Position numbers and translations under genes: made by a program | Source: Ipomoea triloba | Taxonomy: Eukaryota; Streptophyta; Magnoliopsida; Solanales; Convolvulaceae | Direction: 5' to 3' | Assembly: GCF_003576645.1 (NCBI RefSeq) | Contig: NC_044923.1 | Location: 8,555,491 to 8,619,490, forward strand | DNA: 64,000 bases | Part shown: positions 49,016 to 60,680 of the stretch, piece after piece | Layout: each line of letters opens with the position of its first letter | Numbering within the stretch: position 1 is the stretch's first letter | Notes under the pieces: generated by a model | Database searches by the model: none | Seen by the model: only the letters and a program-made list of their open reading frames with translations | What the model was told of the DNA's origin: nothing

Positions 49016-49497
49016 TTAAGCATAAGCAAATAAGTCATGTTTAAATAAGTAATGCAAGTAGAAAAGATAGAAGATGATGATAAGTAAAAGAAGATGAGAA
49101 TGAATATAATCATAGTAGTAAATAAATATGTAAGTAGATAATGGTGAGAATGTGGTTGTAGTGACATATAGTCTAATAGATGATAGATGAGTCTGTTTTC
49201 CATTTAGAAAACGGTTTTTAATAGTGTTTCAGTTTTCTAGAAAACTGAAAAATTGTTTACTGTGTTTCAAAATGGAAAATTGTACTAGTAAACATGTTTT
49301 CTATTTTCTGTTCTCCAATTTTCCAAATTTTTTAAAAACTGGAGAAAAACTCCAGTTAGTAAACGAACCCTTAATGGTTGTAACTTCATTAGTTTAAAAT
49401 ACCTGGATTTATTATGTACAAATATTTGGAAATTAAAAATATTTTCAATACATTTATTATGAGAAAAAATGAAATATATCATTTTATATATATGCTT

Positions 49498-51344
49498 TAG
49501 GAATTATATTAGAGTGTTTGATTGATTTAAGGAATAGAAATGAAATATGCTTTAAACGACATAAATACCCTTAATAAATATCTAGTAATAATAATAATAA
49601 TAATAATAATATTCATATTCTAATTACATAGAGTTTATATCCAAATCATATAACCTATGGGCTTGTTTGGCAATCAGCGGTTAGCGATTATCAGAAAGCG
49701 GATTATATTAGCGGGTTTGACCAGCAGTTTGTAAATTTCTTTTTTTTTTTTTGGTAAAATTATCTGTTTAAATTAGCGGTTAACATGTAAAATGACCTAT
49801 AAGGACATTCATGATATTATTAATATTAATATTATGTAATAATAAAATAAAACTTATAATAATATTAATAACACTAATAAGAAAAAAAAAAGGAATAATA
49901 ATAATAATACAAAAAAAAAATTATATATAAAATATTTTTTTAAACACAAATGAGAGTTTTTTTTATCTCACATTGATAACTCAAGGAGAGGAGCTCATTT
50001 GAGCTAAGAGATGCATTGCTTTTCTTTTAAAATTAACAACAAGATGTGAAGCTTTAAAGAGCCAAAAGCTCCTTCATTTAAGGAGCCATAATTGCTCTTA
50101 GTTACAATTTTTTTTTATTTTAAATAAGAGTGTTTTGGGAAAAGGAAGGTTTTTTCCCAAAATGTCATGGAATAAAATTAGAAATAACAACATTAGGCTA
50201 ATACCTAGGAAGCCTAACATTAAGGTTTTACCAAATAGCGGAATAAGCCTATTATTAAGAATGTTATTCCATTCCATGCCTATTCCACGAACCAAACTTG
50301 TCATTAGTGAAATTCAAACCACCTCATAGTCACAATCTTTAAGTCCGATAACAAACTAACTGCACTAAATCCCGAAAAAATGGCCCGTATTACCATTGAA
50401 GGGGTAGATATTACTCCGTATTATATAGTATAGTATGAAGAGGAAGTGTAGAGCAGGCGGCACCACATGGGTTTTGCATATACTAATTAACAACGCATTG
50501 AAAACAACAAATCCCACTATTTATACCACCTCACCACCATTCCCAACTCACCTCTCAATTCAACTCTCACCTCCATCTCCGATCCATTCCTGCCACAAAA
50601 TGTGTATTGCTTCCTCAGACCAGATTCCATTCCGCAACCTCAACATTCCTACGCATAAAAAACGGCGGAGCCGACGACGTTCCAACTTCCAAGTCCACAG
50701 CCTAACAAGGTATATATATATATATATATATATACCCATCTTTCAAAACCAATTAATCTGATATGATCTTCTGTTTTCTGTTTTCTGTTTTCATGTCGGG
50801 TAATTGTAACTTCTAGATATGGTACTAAAGAATTCTCGACATTAAGAAGCAAATTAAATTAACTTATGAAATTAATTAAGGGTTACATACGTTGTTGGTT
50901 GGTCAGGAGACTAGTGCAGAAGAGACTCGGAGGGGAAGAAGACGAGGAGATTGAGGTGATGAACTTGGAATTGTACTTGAAGAACATAAGTATGATGAAA
51001 GAGAATGAGATGTTGAGGAAGAAGGCTAACCTCCTGCATCAAGAGAACCTTGCTCTACTCTCTCTGTTTCAACAGAGGTTTAATTACTTGCCTCCACCCT
51101 GCACTCTCCACTGAAGTATATATATATATATATATATTGTTGTGTAATGTATTTATTATATTCATTAGTTCAAGTCGTTGTTCGTTTCTGGTCTTTAATT
51201 TGCTCCAGCGACTCTGCCGCCGCCGCCGTTGCCTCGCCGGAATCTTTTCTCACGTTCTGCTAATAACTTAGTATTAATGGAAGCAATGATAGATATCCAT
51301 CACTAGTATTATTTCAGGAAATTAATTACCCTTCTCTCATCTGT

Positions 51345-51378
<34 letters not shown>

Positions 51379-51379
51379 N
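49498..51379 (+). repeat. Copy 1 of an exact 1882-bp tandem duplication
   Basis: Identical to 51380-53261 at every position checked by eye (the genes, flanking repeats, poly-T run and terminal N all correspond at an offset of 1882). Real tandem duplications of this AT-rich, homopolymer-rich sequence would normally have picked up differences. The copy ends in about 30 T, AAA and an N. It includes an (AAT)n run, a GGGCTTGTTTGGCAATCAGC MITE-end fragment and the ZPR gene. Confidence 0.95.
50600..51114 (+). CDS. ZPR1: LITTLE ZIPPER (ZPR1-like) protein, copy 1
   Basis: LITTLE ZIPPER microproteins dimerise through a leucine zipper with class III HD-ZIP factors and block their DNA binding, tuning leaf polarity and meristem activity; the HD-ZIPIII proteins in turn activate ZPR genes. 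Two exons, 50600-50709 and 50907-51114 (GT-AG), give 105 residues. The second exon carries the family core VMNLELYLKN then MMKENEMLRKKANLLHQEN (about residues 54-84). Heptad positions are Leu59, Met66, Leu73, Leu80 and Leu87. A basic KKRRSRRR stretch precedes the splice. The start MCIASSD is chosen over an upstream in-frame ATG at 50435 because MC-S/T-S starts are typical of ZPR1-type proteins and the upstream part looks like leader. A TATA-like TATTTATACC lies at 50518-50527, leaving a leader of roughly 50 bases. ZPR2 is the alternative name. Confidence 0.87.
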
Positions 51380-53226
51380 TAGGAATTATATTAGAGTGTT
51401 TGATTGATTTAAGGAATAGAAATGAAATATGCTTTAAACGACATAAATACCCTTAATAAATATCTAGTAATAATAATAATAATAATAATAATATTCATAT
51501 TCTAATTACATAGAGTTTATATCCAAATCATATAACCTATGGGCTTGTTTGGCAATCAGCGGTTAGCGATTATCAGAAAGCGGATTATATTAGCGGGTTT
51601 GACCAGCAGTTTGTAAATTTCTTTTTTTTTTTTTGGTAAAATTATCTGTTTAAATTAGCGGTTAACATGTAAAATGACCTATAAGGACATTCATGATATT
51701 ATTAATATTAATATTATGTAATAATAAAATAAAACTTATAATAATATTAATAACACTAATAAGAAAAAAAAAAGGAATAATAATAATAATACAAAAAAAA
51801 AATTATATATAAAATATTTTTTTAAACACAAATGAGAGTTTTTTTTATCTCACATTGATAACTCAAGGAGAGGAGCTCATTTGAGCTAAGAGATGCATTG
51901 CTTTTCTTTTAAAATTAACAACAAGATGTGAAGCTTTAAAGAGCCAAAAGCTCCTTCATTTAAGGAGCCATAATTGCTCTTAGTTACAATTTTTTTTTAT
52001 TTTAAATAAGAGTGTTTTGGGAAAAGGAAGGTTTTTTCCCAAAATGTCATGGAATAAAATTAGAAATAACAACATTAGGCTAATACCTAGGAAGCCTAAC
52101 ATTAAGGTTTTACCAAATAGCGGAATAAGCCTATTATTAAGAATGTTATTCCATTCCATGCCTATTCCACGAACCAAACTTGTCATTAGTGAAATTCAAA
52201 CCACCTCATAGTCACAATCTTTAAGTCCGATAACAAACTAACTGCACTAAATCCCGAAAAAATGGCCCGTATTACCATTGAAGGGGTAGATATTACTCCG
52301 TATTATATAGTATAGTATGAAGAGGAAGTGTAGAGCAGGCGGCACCACATGGGTTTTGCATATACTAATTAACAACGCATTGAAAACAACAAATCCCACT
52401 ATTTATACCACCTCACCACCATTCCCAACTCACCTCTCAATTCAACTCTCACCTCCATCTCCGATCCATTCCTGCCACAAAATGTGTATTGCTTCCTCAG
52501 ACCAGATTCCATTCCGCAACCTCAACATTCCTACGCATAAAAAACGGCGGAGCCGACGACGTTCCAACTTCCAAGTCCACAGCCTAACAAGGTATATATA
52601 TATATATATATATATACCCATCTTTCAAAACCAATTAATCTGATATGATCTTCTGTTTTCTGTTTTCTGTTTTCATGTCGGGTAATTGTAACTTCTAGAT
52701 ATGGTACTAAAGAATTCTCGACATTAAGAAGCAAATTAAATTAACTTATGAAATTAATTAAGGGTTACATACGTTGTTGGTTGGTCAGGAGACTAGTGCA
52801 GAAGAGACTCGGAGGGGAAGAAGACGAGGAGATTGAGGTGATGAACTTGGAATTGTACTTGAAGAACATAAGTATGATGAAAGAGAATGAGATGTTGAGG
52901 AAGAAGGCTAACCTCCTGCATCAAGAGAACCTTGCTCTACTCTCTCTGTTTCAACAGAGGTTTAATTACTTGCCTCCACCCTGCACTCTCCACTGAAGTA
53001 TATATATATATATATATATTGTTGTGTAATGTATTTATTATATTCATTAGTTCAAGTCGTTGTTCGTTTCTGGTCTTTAATTTGCTCCAGCGACTCTGCC
53101 GCCGCCGCCGTTGCCTCGCCGGAATCTTTTCTCACGTTCTGCTAATAACTTAGTATTAATGGAAGCAATGATAGATATCCATCACTAGTATTATTTCAGG
53201 AAATTAATTACCCTTCTCTCATCTGT

Positions 53227-53260
<34 letters not shown>

Positions 53261-53261
53261 N
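51380..53261 (+). repeat. Copy 2 of the exact 1882-bp tandem duplication
   Basis: Begins TAGGAATTATATTAGAG directly after the N at 51379 and ends with the N at 53261, mirroring copy 1. The single N after a poly-T run at both joins is what scaffolding or gap-filling leaves when two overlapping contigs are not merged. Confidence 0.95.
52482..52996 (+). CDS. ZPR1: LITTLE ZIPPER (ZPR1-like) protein, copy 2 (probably an assembly duplicate)
   Basis: Exons 52482-52591 and 52789-52996 encode the same 105 residues as copy 1, with the same intron and flanks. The coding model and function are as for copy 1. Whether two genes exist is doubtful: the whole 1882-bp unit is identical, and each unit ends in a homopolymer plus N. 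If real, it is a very recent duplication of a dosage-sensitive negative regulator of HD-ZIPIII proteins. Confidence 0.6.
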
Positions 53262-53293
<32 letters not shown>

Positions 53294-53301
53294 AAAAAAG
53301 T

Positions 53302-53939
53302 TAGGAGTGGACATTTTAGTTTTCAGATTGATTTTTTTGGGTTTCGATTTTTTCGGTTTTGAAAAAAATAATGTTATTCGGTTTCAAATTTTAGTTCGAT
53401 TTTGGAATAGTTTGATTTCAGCTCGGTTTAAGAATTCAAACATTTCCTAAGTAGTTATCTTGCACACATAATTATTTATTTATTTTTTGAAAAAGCACCC
53501 ATAATTATTTATTTATTTTCACTAATAATTTAAATTTGAAAATCTAAACAACAAGTTCACAATGGATATTTCAAATTTCTCAATATAAAATAAGTCCAAA
53601 CCGAACTAACTTCTTCACATGCGTCTCCCATCCGAAAACAACGTCACAAACTCGCAAAGAAAAATTGAGAATAATGAATAATTGTGAAATTTTAGGTTAA
53701 AGAATTGGGAATTTAGTATATACATTTGGTAAATTTGTAAATATAAAAGAATTTGGGGATAAATAAAATATATAATTATTTAATATGTATATGTATACAA
53801 AAATCATTCGATTTCCAATTCAATTCGGTTTTTAACTGAACCGAATCAAAACCATTCAATTTTTAATATATAATAAATCAAAATATAATCATTTGCATTG
53901 GTTCGGCTCGATTCAGATAACCCTCACCCCTCACCCCTA
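53302..53939. mobile_element. Non-autonomous hAT element, 638 bp, exact 8-bp target duplication
   Basis: The ends TAGGAGTGG / CACCCCTA form short imperfect inverted repeats, flanked by AAAAAAGT on both sides (53294-53301, 53940-53947). Subterminal TTCGGTTTT / AAAACCATTCAATT and GGTTCGGCTCGATTC motifs fit hAT elements of the family also seen at 38581. The low complexity of the duplication lowers certainty. Confidence 0.65.
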
Positions 53940-53947
53940 AAAAAAGT

Positions 53948-54764
53948 GGTACCTGTTTAGTTAATTATATATTTTCGGAGTTCAAACATTACTACTCCGA
54001 ACACTTTTAGATATATATTTGATGCATCGACTAAGTGATGTTTTTGCTTTCAATAATGATATTTTTCCTGGTCAGTACTAGTTTCTCTATGTTCATGTCT
54101 TGACGTAATAATATAATTTCTTATTGGCTATTTGTGAATTGATTAATCAACCACGAGTTTTTAAAAAAAATTATTTATTAATTAAATATAAAAAAAATTA
54201 GTCAAGTGATTTTACATCAAGATGCAAACATTATAAGGTAACTTTAGAAGGGGAGTGTAGCATCACTTATTTGATTTTACACATAATAAATGCATTGAGG
54301 TAATAGACATTGTTGTCCTTGTGAAAATGGACAATTTTTTTTTTTTTTTTTTACTTTTTGCAAAAGACAATTTTTTTAGACATCCCATTATGGTAAAAAT
54401 AATAATTTTTTTATCGATTGGGAAAGTAAATTATAAAAAATTATAAAGTTTGTCTCTTTCTATTTTAAAAAATTACGACCATCAACAATCAACATGACTT
54501 TTTCTTTAAAAAATTTTAAAATTATAATTTAATATATTGAATATCTCCATAAAGCGTGTTGTATACGAAACGCATTAAGATACTGTTTATGGAGCTTGAC
54601 ATGCTTTACTAATCAAATCAAGTCAAAGCATGTTAATTAGGGTCCATTTAATTTAATTTGAAGAAATTAATTATATCTATCTATCTCAATATTTAACCTT
54701 CCAAGAGTATTGATTACTAACGATTGTAAAATGAAAAAAGATTATTAGTAAAAACTATACTCAT
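53948..54764. other. No gene recognised
   Basis: AT-rich intergenic sequence with poly-T runs and no recognisable element or frame. Confidence 0.45.
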
Positions 54765-54825
54765 ACCCTGAAAGGGCGACCGAGAGATAGAAACATGATT
54801 ATTATACCAGAAAGTCACAAGTTCG

Positions 54826-54875
<50 letters not shown>

Positions 54876-55100
54876 CACTTTTTTTGTCAAGCCTGTTACA
54901 CAATGTCTTCTTAGTATGATTTACCTCTGTCAAAGACCTTGTGGTCTAGTGGCACCCGGTGTCCCGGTTTACAATCCTACATGGATGACGGGAGTGGGTT
55001 TGAGCCTCAGTGGAGGCAACAAATACTACATTCTAACAGAGTCAATAGTACTAAAAAAAAGACATGAGTGATTTGTGAGCTATTATATGGAAGCGGGGTT
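54765..55100 (+). repeat. SINE-like repeat interrupted by a second SINE, with (ATT)n
   Basis: 54765-54930 plus 55061-55100 parallels 58118-58320: both share AAACATGATT, an AAGTT(C/T)GATTATTAT B-box-like region, TTACACA, and GTGATTTGTGAGCTATTA. An (ATT)n expansion occupies 54825-54875. The right part is displaced by the 130-bp SINE 54931-55060, indicating nested insertion. Confidence 0.5.
54931..55060 (+). mobile_element. tRNA-derived SINE
   Basis: The head CAAAGACCTTGTGGTCTAGTG (A-box region), B-box-like GTGGGTTTGAGCCTC, an ATTCTAACAGAGTCAATAGT block and an A-run tail. Related heads or tails occur at 14060-14420, 14832, 41712-41835 (inverted) and 57771. Confidence 0.7.
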
Positions 55101-55323
55101 TATACAATGCATATCCTCAAGTAGTGAGCTATTATAGAGAAGTAGTGGTTGAATGGTTTCCTTGTTATTCAATATATATATATATATATATAGAACACTT
55201 TAGTTAATGTTTATCACTAATATAATTTATATTTAATATTTATTATCATAATCACAATAATATTAATTTAACTATATATAAGGTTTTTTAACTTGTTATA
55301 GTTTATTTATATAATAAACTTTA

Positions 55324-55326
<3 letters not shown>

Positions 55327-55402
<76 letters not shown>
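55327..55402. repeat. (TA)n microsatellite
   Basis: About 37 TA repeats. A second run lies at 55556-55586. Other TA runs in the window are at 10760-10819, 23762-23817, 44985-45037, 46141-46199 and 48723-48778. Confidence 0.95.
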
Positions 55403-55405
<3 letters not shown>

Positions 55406-55548
55406 TAAATATGTAGTTCATATAGTCTATATTAATTAATATTTATATAAAGTTACATTAATTATATTAATTGATGTTTGCAAACATAATATGATTAATT
55501 TAAGTATATACTTATAAAGATATATACGATATGAATATATAATGTTTG

Positions 55549-55590
<42 letters not shown>

Positions 55591-55776
55591 AATAATTATA
55601 CAAGATAAAACTAACAAGTATCATTAAGAATTGGTCATAATGAGGATGTGTTAATATGTTAATGTTAATCTTGTGTTTAGCAGTTCAAAACTTTACTTCA
55701 ACACAACTTTTACATATTAAACTACAAGATATTAAAAAATTACAATTTAAACATTTACAGTGTAAATGGGTAAGCT

Positions 55777-57768
55777 TTTTTTGAAAACCAAGGATTAACT
55801 TTGATTAGAGTAAAAGACTGGAAATCGAGTCAAGAGGGACAGAGTCCCAGTACAAAAAGCTAGCCTGAGAACAGGCCGCAGATGCAAGAGTTTGCCGCCT
55901 TACACGCATCGAGTATTAGGCCGACGTATGAGAAGGATGCAACCGTAGAGTATAACTGAGCCCGAAGCTGCGCACAATCTGTCAACAGAGCAACCTCGTC
56001 TAGACCCCTACCACGTAGCCATGATAAAGCCTCCTTCTAAGTGGCCGCCTCCGCCATTAATGGAGAAAAGTAGTCCGGAAGTGGCCCTGAACAAGCTGCA
56101 ATAAAGGCGCCACCGGCCGTGAGCAAGGCCGCACCGAACGAGGCCTTCATGGTGGAAGGATGATAACTAGCGTCGAAGTAACACATAGAAAGCTGTGGAT
56201 GAACATGCATATTCCCTCCAGCAGCAGCAACGGTGGTGGTAACGGCTGGCTGGCCACGTGGACATCTCGCTATGCACGAACTGTAACCGACGCCATTGCT
56301 AGTGTCTTGCGCGGCATCGGTAACGCACCATCCCAAACTGCTGAATTTTGGGCCCTCCAAACGTGATATAGCACTGCCACAACAAAGCCAACTTCCTCCT
56401 CGGTCAATGCATTCAACACAGCAGAGAACCACATGCAAAAAGAATCCCCAACTATAGAAGAGATAGGTAATGAAGACCCATGCCAAACAAGTTGAGAATA
56501 ATCACACAAAACTAGAGCATGCATAACATCCTCATGAACTAGGCCACACATAGAGCATGTAGGATCTATCTCTACCCTCTTTAAAAACAAATTGGTGGTA
56601 ACAGGGAGTATATCATTCAAGGCTCTCCAAAGGAAGGTCTTCCACTTGGGGGGACTTTAATTTTTCAAAGGGAAACCCATTTATCAAAAACACCTGTTGC
56701 ACCAATAAAATTACCAACAATGGCCCTATAACCAATCTTAACCGTGTAGGTGCCCTTGGGGTCCCCATACCAAAACCAAGAATCCTCGTAAGTTGGCGAA
56801 ACTGGAATCCTAGTAATGCGTGACACGTCCCCGGGAATGAAAATATCATTCAAAATAGACAAATCCCACGAACCACTAACTTCATCAACCAGGCCAGAAA
56901 CTAGAGAGCCCCTGAGGTGTTCAGGCATCGGAGTAGCCACCAAAGGATCCGGACCATCAGGCAACTACGGGTGTCCCCAAATTAAAGTTGACCGGTCGTT
57001 ACCAATCCTTCGCCGCACACCACCACAGATAATAGCATGTGCTGCCATAATACTACGCCAACAGTAACTAGGACTATTACCAATAGCATTCACAAAAGAA
57101 GTCTTAGGGAAGTACCGTGCTTTATAAATCCTAGCAACGAGAGACCGGGGCATAGTGAGAAACCGCCAAGCCTGTTTACCTAGCATAGCTAGATTAAAGG
57201 CCCGAAGGTCTTTTAAACCCAAGCTACCAAATTTCTTTGGCACACATAGCCGGTCCCAAGCCTTCTAGTGTATTCCCCTATCACTTCCTGAACCTCACCA
57301 ATAATGATTCATGGCCCTCTCAATAGACAAACAAATTGACTCAGAAAGCAGAAAAACACTCATTGAAAAGGTAGGCATAGCTTGTGCCACACTTTTCAAC
57401 ACAACCTCCTTACCTGCTTGCGAGAGGAGTTTCTTATTCCACGAACTAACATGTTGCCTGATCTTGTCCTCAATATAAGCAAAAGTTGCCCTTCTATTTC
57501 TCCCTACAAAAGCAGGAAGCCCCAAATATTTACCAAAATTTGATGCTTGAGTCACACCCAGGATAGCCGCCACCTCCTCTCTATGCTCCTCAGTGGTATT
57601 CCTGCTATAACAAACACTTGATTTGTGGAAATTGACAGCCTGGCCCGACATACTCTCATATATATTCAGACACTGTTTAATAACCCCTGCCTCCTGGGCA
57701 TTAGCCTTAAAGAAAAGAAGGTTATCGTCAGCAAAAAACAAGTGGGAAACCGGGGGAGCCCCTTGTCA
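55777..57768 (-). pseudogene. 5'-truncated LINE (L1-type) retrotransposon pseudogene
   Basis: Reading the minus strand from 57768: the reverse-transcriptase core PVSHLFFADDNLLFF (FADD variant of the YxDD active site, about 57710-57750), KYLGLPAFVGRNR and WNKKLLSQAGKEVVLKSVAQ. Next come PKKFGSLGLKDLRAFNLAML and the zinc-binding region PTCSMCGLVHEDVMHALVLC (about 56500-56560). An RNase H domain follows, with FDASYHPSTMKASFGAALL, AEAAT and LLTDC giving its D, E and D. The 3' end has a TTTTCAAAAAAA tail at 55777. Frames change at least three times and stops interrupt RNase H. The endonuclease and N-terminal half of RT are absent, the usual 5' truncation of LINE insertion. Confidence 0.9.
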
Positions 57769-57770
57769 CC

Positions 57771-57900
57771 AATGACCTTGTGGTCTAATGACACAAAGTG
57801 ACTCTCTTAAATAGAAAGTTATGGATCAGTAGATTCAGAAAGTAGTTATGAACATATACTATTGTAATTTAATACCAAAGAAAATGTCTTAAGTTCGCCA
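57771..57900 (+). mobile_element. SINE-like sequence abutting the LINE 5' end
   Basis: GACCTTGTGGTCTAATGACAC matches the SINE head at 54931; the body then diverges (AGTAGTTATGAACATATACT, also seen near 39620). Its junction with the truncated LINE suggests the LINE inserted within or beside an older SINE. Confidence 0.45.
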
Positions 57901-58117
57901 TCTTTATATTATTCAACTATAATTAAAGCAGAAAACATCCTTCAATATATCATTTTTAAAAATATAACATGACCTATTTAAGAAATAAGGGGTAATGAAT
58001 TTGTTTTTTTGAACGTATGTGACAAAAAAATAAACTAAAAATCAAGCTTAAAATTATACATTTTCTAAAGACACTTTAGTACTTGACGTACCTTTGCATC
58101 AATCAAAAGCATAAAAT

Positions 58118-58320
58118 TATGCTCAGGTGGCCAAATGGGTGAAACATGATTTTAATATTTGAAGATTATAAGTTTGATTATTATCAGCATCCTCTCGAGT
58201 CTTGATCGAACCGTTACACATAATCGTTCCGTTTATCTCTTTTGTGTGATTTGTGAGCTATTAAATAGGAGTGTACATTCTCGGACATAAGATTGTGATA
58301 TTACCTTACAAGAATAATGT
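58118..58320 (+). repeat. SINE-like repeat (same family as 54765)
   Basis: It contains TGCTCAGGTGGCCAAATGGG (A-box-like) and AAGTTTGATTATTATCAGC (B-box-like), then CTTGATCGAACCGTTACAC and GTGATTTGTGAGCTATTA. The borders are unclear. Confidence 0.4.
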
Positions 58321-58484
58321 ATGAAGACTAAGAGGAAGTAAGAGGGTGTTTGGTCATCAGAGCTAGAAACTATAGTGTTTGATTGTAAGGAATTGCAATT
58401 CATGTATTTCCCCTAAGAATTGGAATTTAATGCTTCCTGGAAAGGAAAAAGAAAAATTTAAAAATGACTAAATTGTCCTTTTTT

Positions 58485-58485
58485 A

Positions 58486-58556
<71 letters not shown>
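58485..58556. repeat. (ATT)n microsatellite
   Basis: About 24 ATT repeats within sequence resembling a Tourist-like MITE (GGGTGTTTGGT at 58342, and CTTACCAAACAACG at 58625 as a possible inverted end). Confidence 0.9.
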
Positions 58557-58739
58557 TACTACATAATGACATTTTAATTTTTATATCATTTTTCCTCTTT
58601 TCATTCCTAATAATTATATTCCTCCTTACCAAACAACGTAATTTGAATTCATACTTTATTCTTTTTCTACCGAATTATAATCATTTTCTCCTAATTTCTT
58701 CCTTCTGACCCAACCAACTTCGTGTAAACGACGAGGAAA

Positions 58740-58930
58740 ATAAGGGTCAATTGTTTGGACCCCAGAATGTGCTTAGAAATCACTTTTGCTTTTCCCCCAA
58801 AACTTCTTGTAAAGGTGTGTTTTTTCACTTCACGTGTGGTACAAAAATCCAAATGAAATTACTTTTCTTCAAAAATCGGTGCCGTTGGCTCAGCTCGAGG
58901 TTGTTTTGTCAAAAATAATCCTCCCAATGT
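58740..58930. repeat. Diverged repeat shared with 63140-63340
   Basis: Both carry TGGACCCCAGAWTGTGC, TAGAAAT, TTTCCCCMAAA, CACGTG and GGCTCGAGG-like words in the same order and orientation. This suggests two old copies of one element or of a gene-derived sequence. No frame is preserved. Confidence 0.45.
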
Positions 58931-59568
58931 TACCATATTTCATCTCATTCTGCATTTATATACTTTATATTATACACACCAAATTAAATCTATAAAATTA
59001 GATAAATGAACAAATTTTCTGTTCCCCCAATAATCACAACCACACACAACATCATATCCATAACGATTAACTAATAAATATATATTTTTTTAATACAATA
59101 TGTCAATATCTAAGATTTTAACATTATAAGATTAATTTAAATTTAAATTAAGTCATGAACACTTATAACTCTAAATCGGAAAAAAAAAATATTTAAAAAT
59201 ATTTTAAATAAAAATTGGGTTGAAAAGTGTTTACAATTCCAAGAATGTGAATGCAAAAAAGATAAGGAACTGAAGAATCAAAATAGTATATGCATTGAAA
59301 AGTATTCCAATTCAACAAGTAAAATATGCATCCCTAGAAGGTCACTCTCATGGTGTGTGGATGGATCATAATGTTGTTTGAAATTGATTGATTAACGTTG
59401 GGTCTAAAGGTATTATTAAAGCAAGGTTGAATCCCAATGCATTGACCTACAGTAAGCTTAGCTGTGACTTCTTGCATAAACATTAAGCAAGGTTGAATCT
59501 CAAGGTCTTATTCTGATCTTTTTTAATTTTAGAACAACCTCAACAATAGTAATTTTTTATTTTTATTT

Positions 59569-60344
59569 TTAGAAAATGACACTTTTTCTCCCTATGTCAT
59601 GTGAAAATAGCACTTTTCCCCCTGACTTATTAAAGTGGCAGTTTTTCCCCCTCAATTATTTTTAAAATGGTAATTTTCTCCTCTGTAATGTTAAATTAAC
59701 ATTTTTGCCCTTAAAAATAATTATTTCATTTATTTTTATTCTCCAACCAATTATTACTAATATGTATGGAAGATCACAGTTCAATATGAACCTAATCGAA
59801 CACTGTAACAATTGAACTTAAATAGTATGGACGGTTACGGTTACGATTCATAACCAAAAAAATAAAATAAAATAATTGTTGAATTTAGACTATTTTTAAA
59901 TAAGAAATAAAATTATAAAAATAAATAAATAAATAAATAAGTTTTGATTGGCGGTTCAAAATCAAAATTGGAACCGAACCGTACCGATTTATCAAAATAA
60001 GTGTTTGATCATTTTCACTATATATGACTATTGTTCAGTTCCGATTCACGGTTCAACAATTATTTAATTTTATTTTTCGGTTCTGAATCGTAACCAGAAC
60101 CATCTATACTATTTCGGTATGATTGCTACAGTGTTTGGTTAGGTTCGAACCGAATCGTGATCATCCATACATTTAAGTAATAATTTGTTGGAGAATAAAA
60201 GATAAATGAAATAGTTATTTTAAGGACAAAAATGTCAATTTAACATTTCAGGGGGAAAAAGTGCCACATTAATAATACAGGGGGAAAAATCCTATATGCA
60301 CATAACATAGAGGAAAAAAGTGTCATTTCCCCTTTTTTTTTCTA
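59569..60344. mobile_element. Large foldback element (arms about 380 bp)
   Basis: The left arm (ATGACACTTTTTCTCCCTAT, then TTTTTGCCCTTAAAAATAA, ATTCTCCAACCAATTATTAC and a TATGGAAGATCAC block) is mirrored by the right arm (ATGGATGATCAC inverted, TTGTTGGAGAATAAAAG, TTAAGGACAAAAATG, AAAAAGTGTCATTTCC). The inner part uses GGTTCGAACC / GGTTACGGTTACG words typical of hAT-like ends. The arms differ by scattered substitutions. No coding capacity is seen. Confidence 0.75.
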
Positions 60345-60363
60345 AAATTTTTGCAATGACAAG

Positions 60364-60648
60364 TAAGGGAGGGCACATTTCTAGTAAGACTCGAAAAAAT
60401 CGCGGGTTCAACCCTTTTTGACCCTAATCGGGTCGGATTCGATACAAAACGGGTCAAACATGTTGAATCACTGTCGGCGTATTAATACTACGGTTTGGGT
60501 TTCGGATTTTTGGTTTAAATTTAGAATTTGACCCGAACCCGAAAAATTTCAAATCGGATTTTTGGATTCTAAATTACCAGGCCCGAAATTTTTCGGGTGA
60601 AGCTTAATAGCACGGGTAGAATCCGAACCTAACCCGTGCCCATCCCTA
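60364..60648. mobile_element. Non-autonomous hAT element, 285 bp
   Basis: The ends TAAGGGAGGGCAC and GTGCCCATCCCTA are inverted repeats. The flanks ATGACAAG (60356-60363) and GTGACAAG (60649-60656) are an 8-bp duplication with one mismatch. The interior has subterminal GGGTCGGATTCG / CCCGAACCCG-type motifs, as in many plant hAT MITEs. Confidence 0.75.
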
Positions 60649-60680
60649 GTGACAAGTAGGAAACTAAGAGGGAAAAAAAA

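Noticed and set aside
50435..50761. Longer open frame upstream of and through the ZPR first exon (same at 52317-52643)
   Set aside because: It reads through the intron into (TA)n-encoded YIYI. The upstream part lacks ZPR similarity, and a start at 50600 gives the family-like N-terminus.
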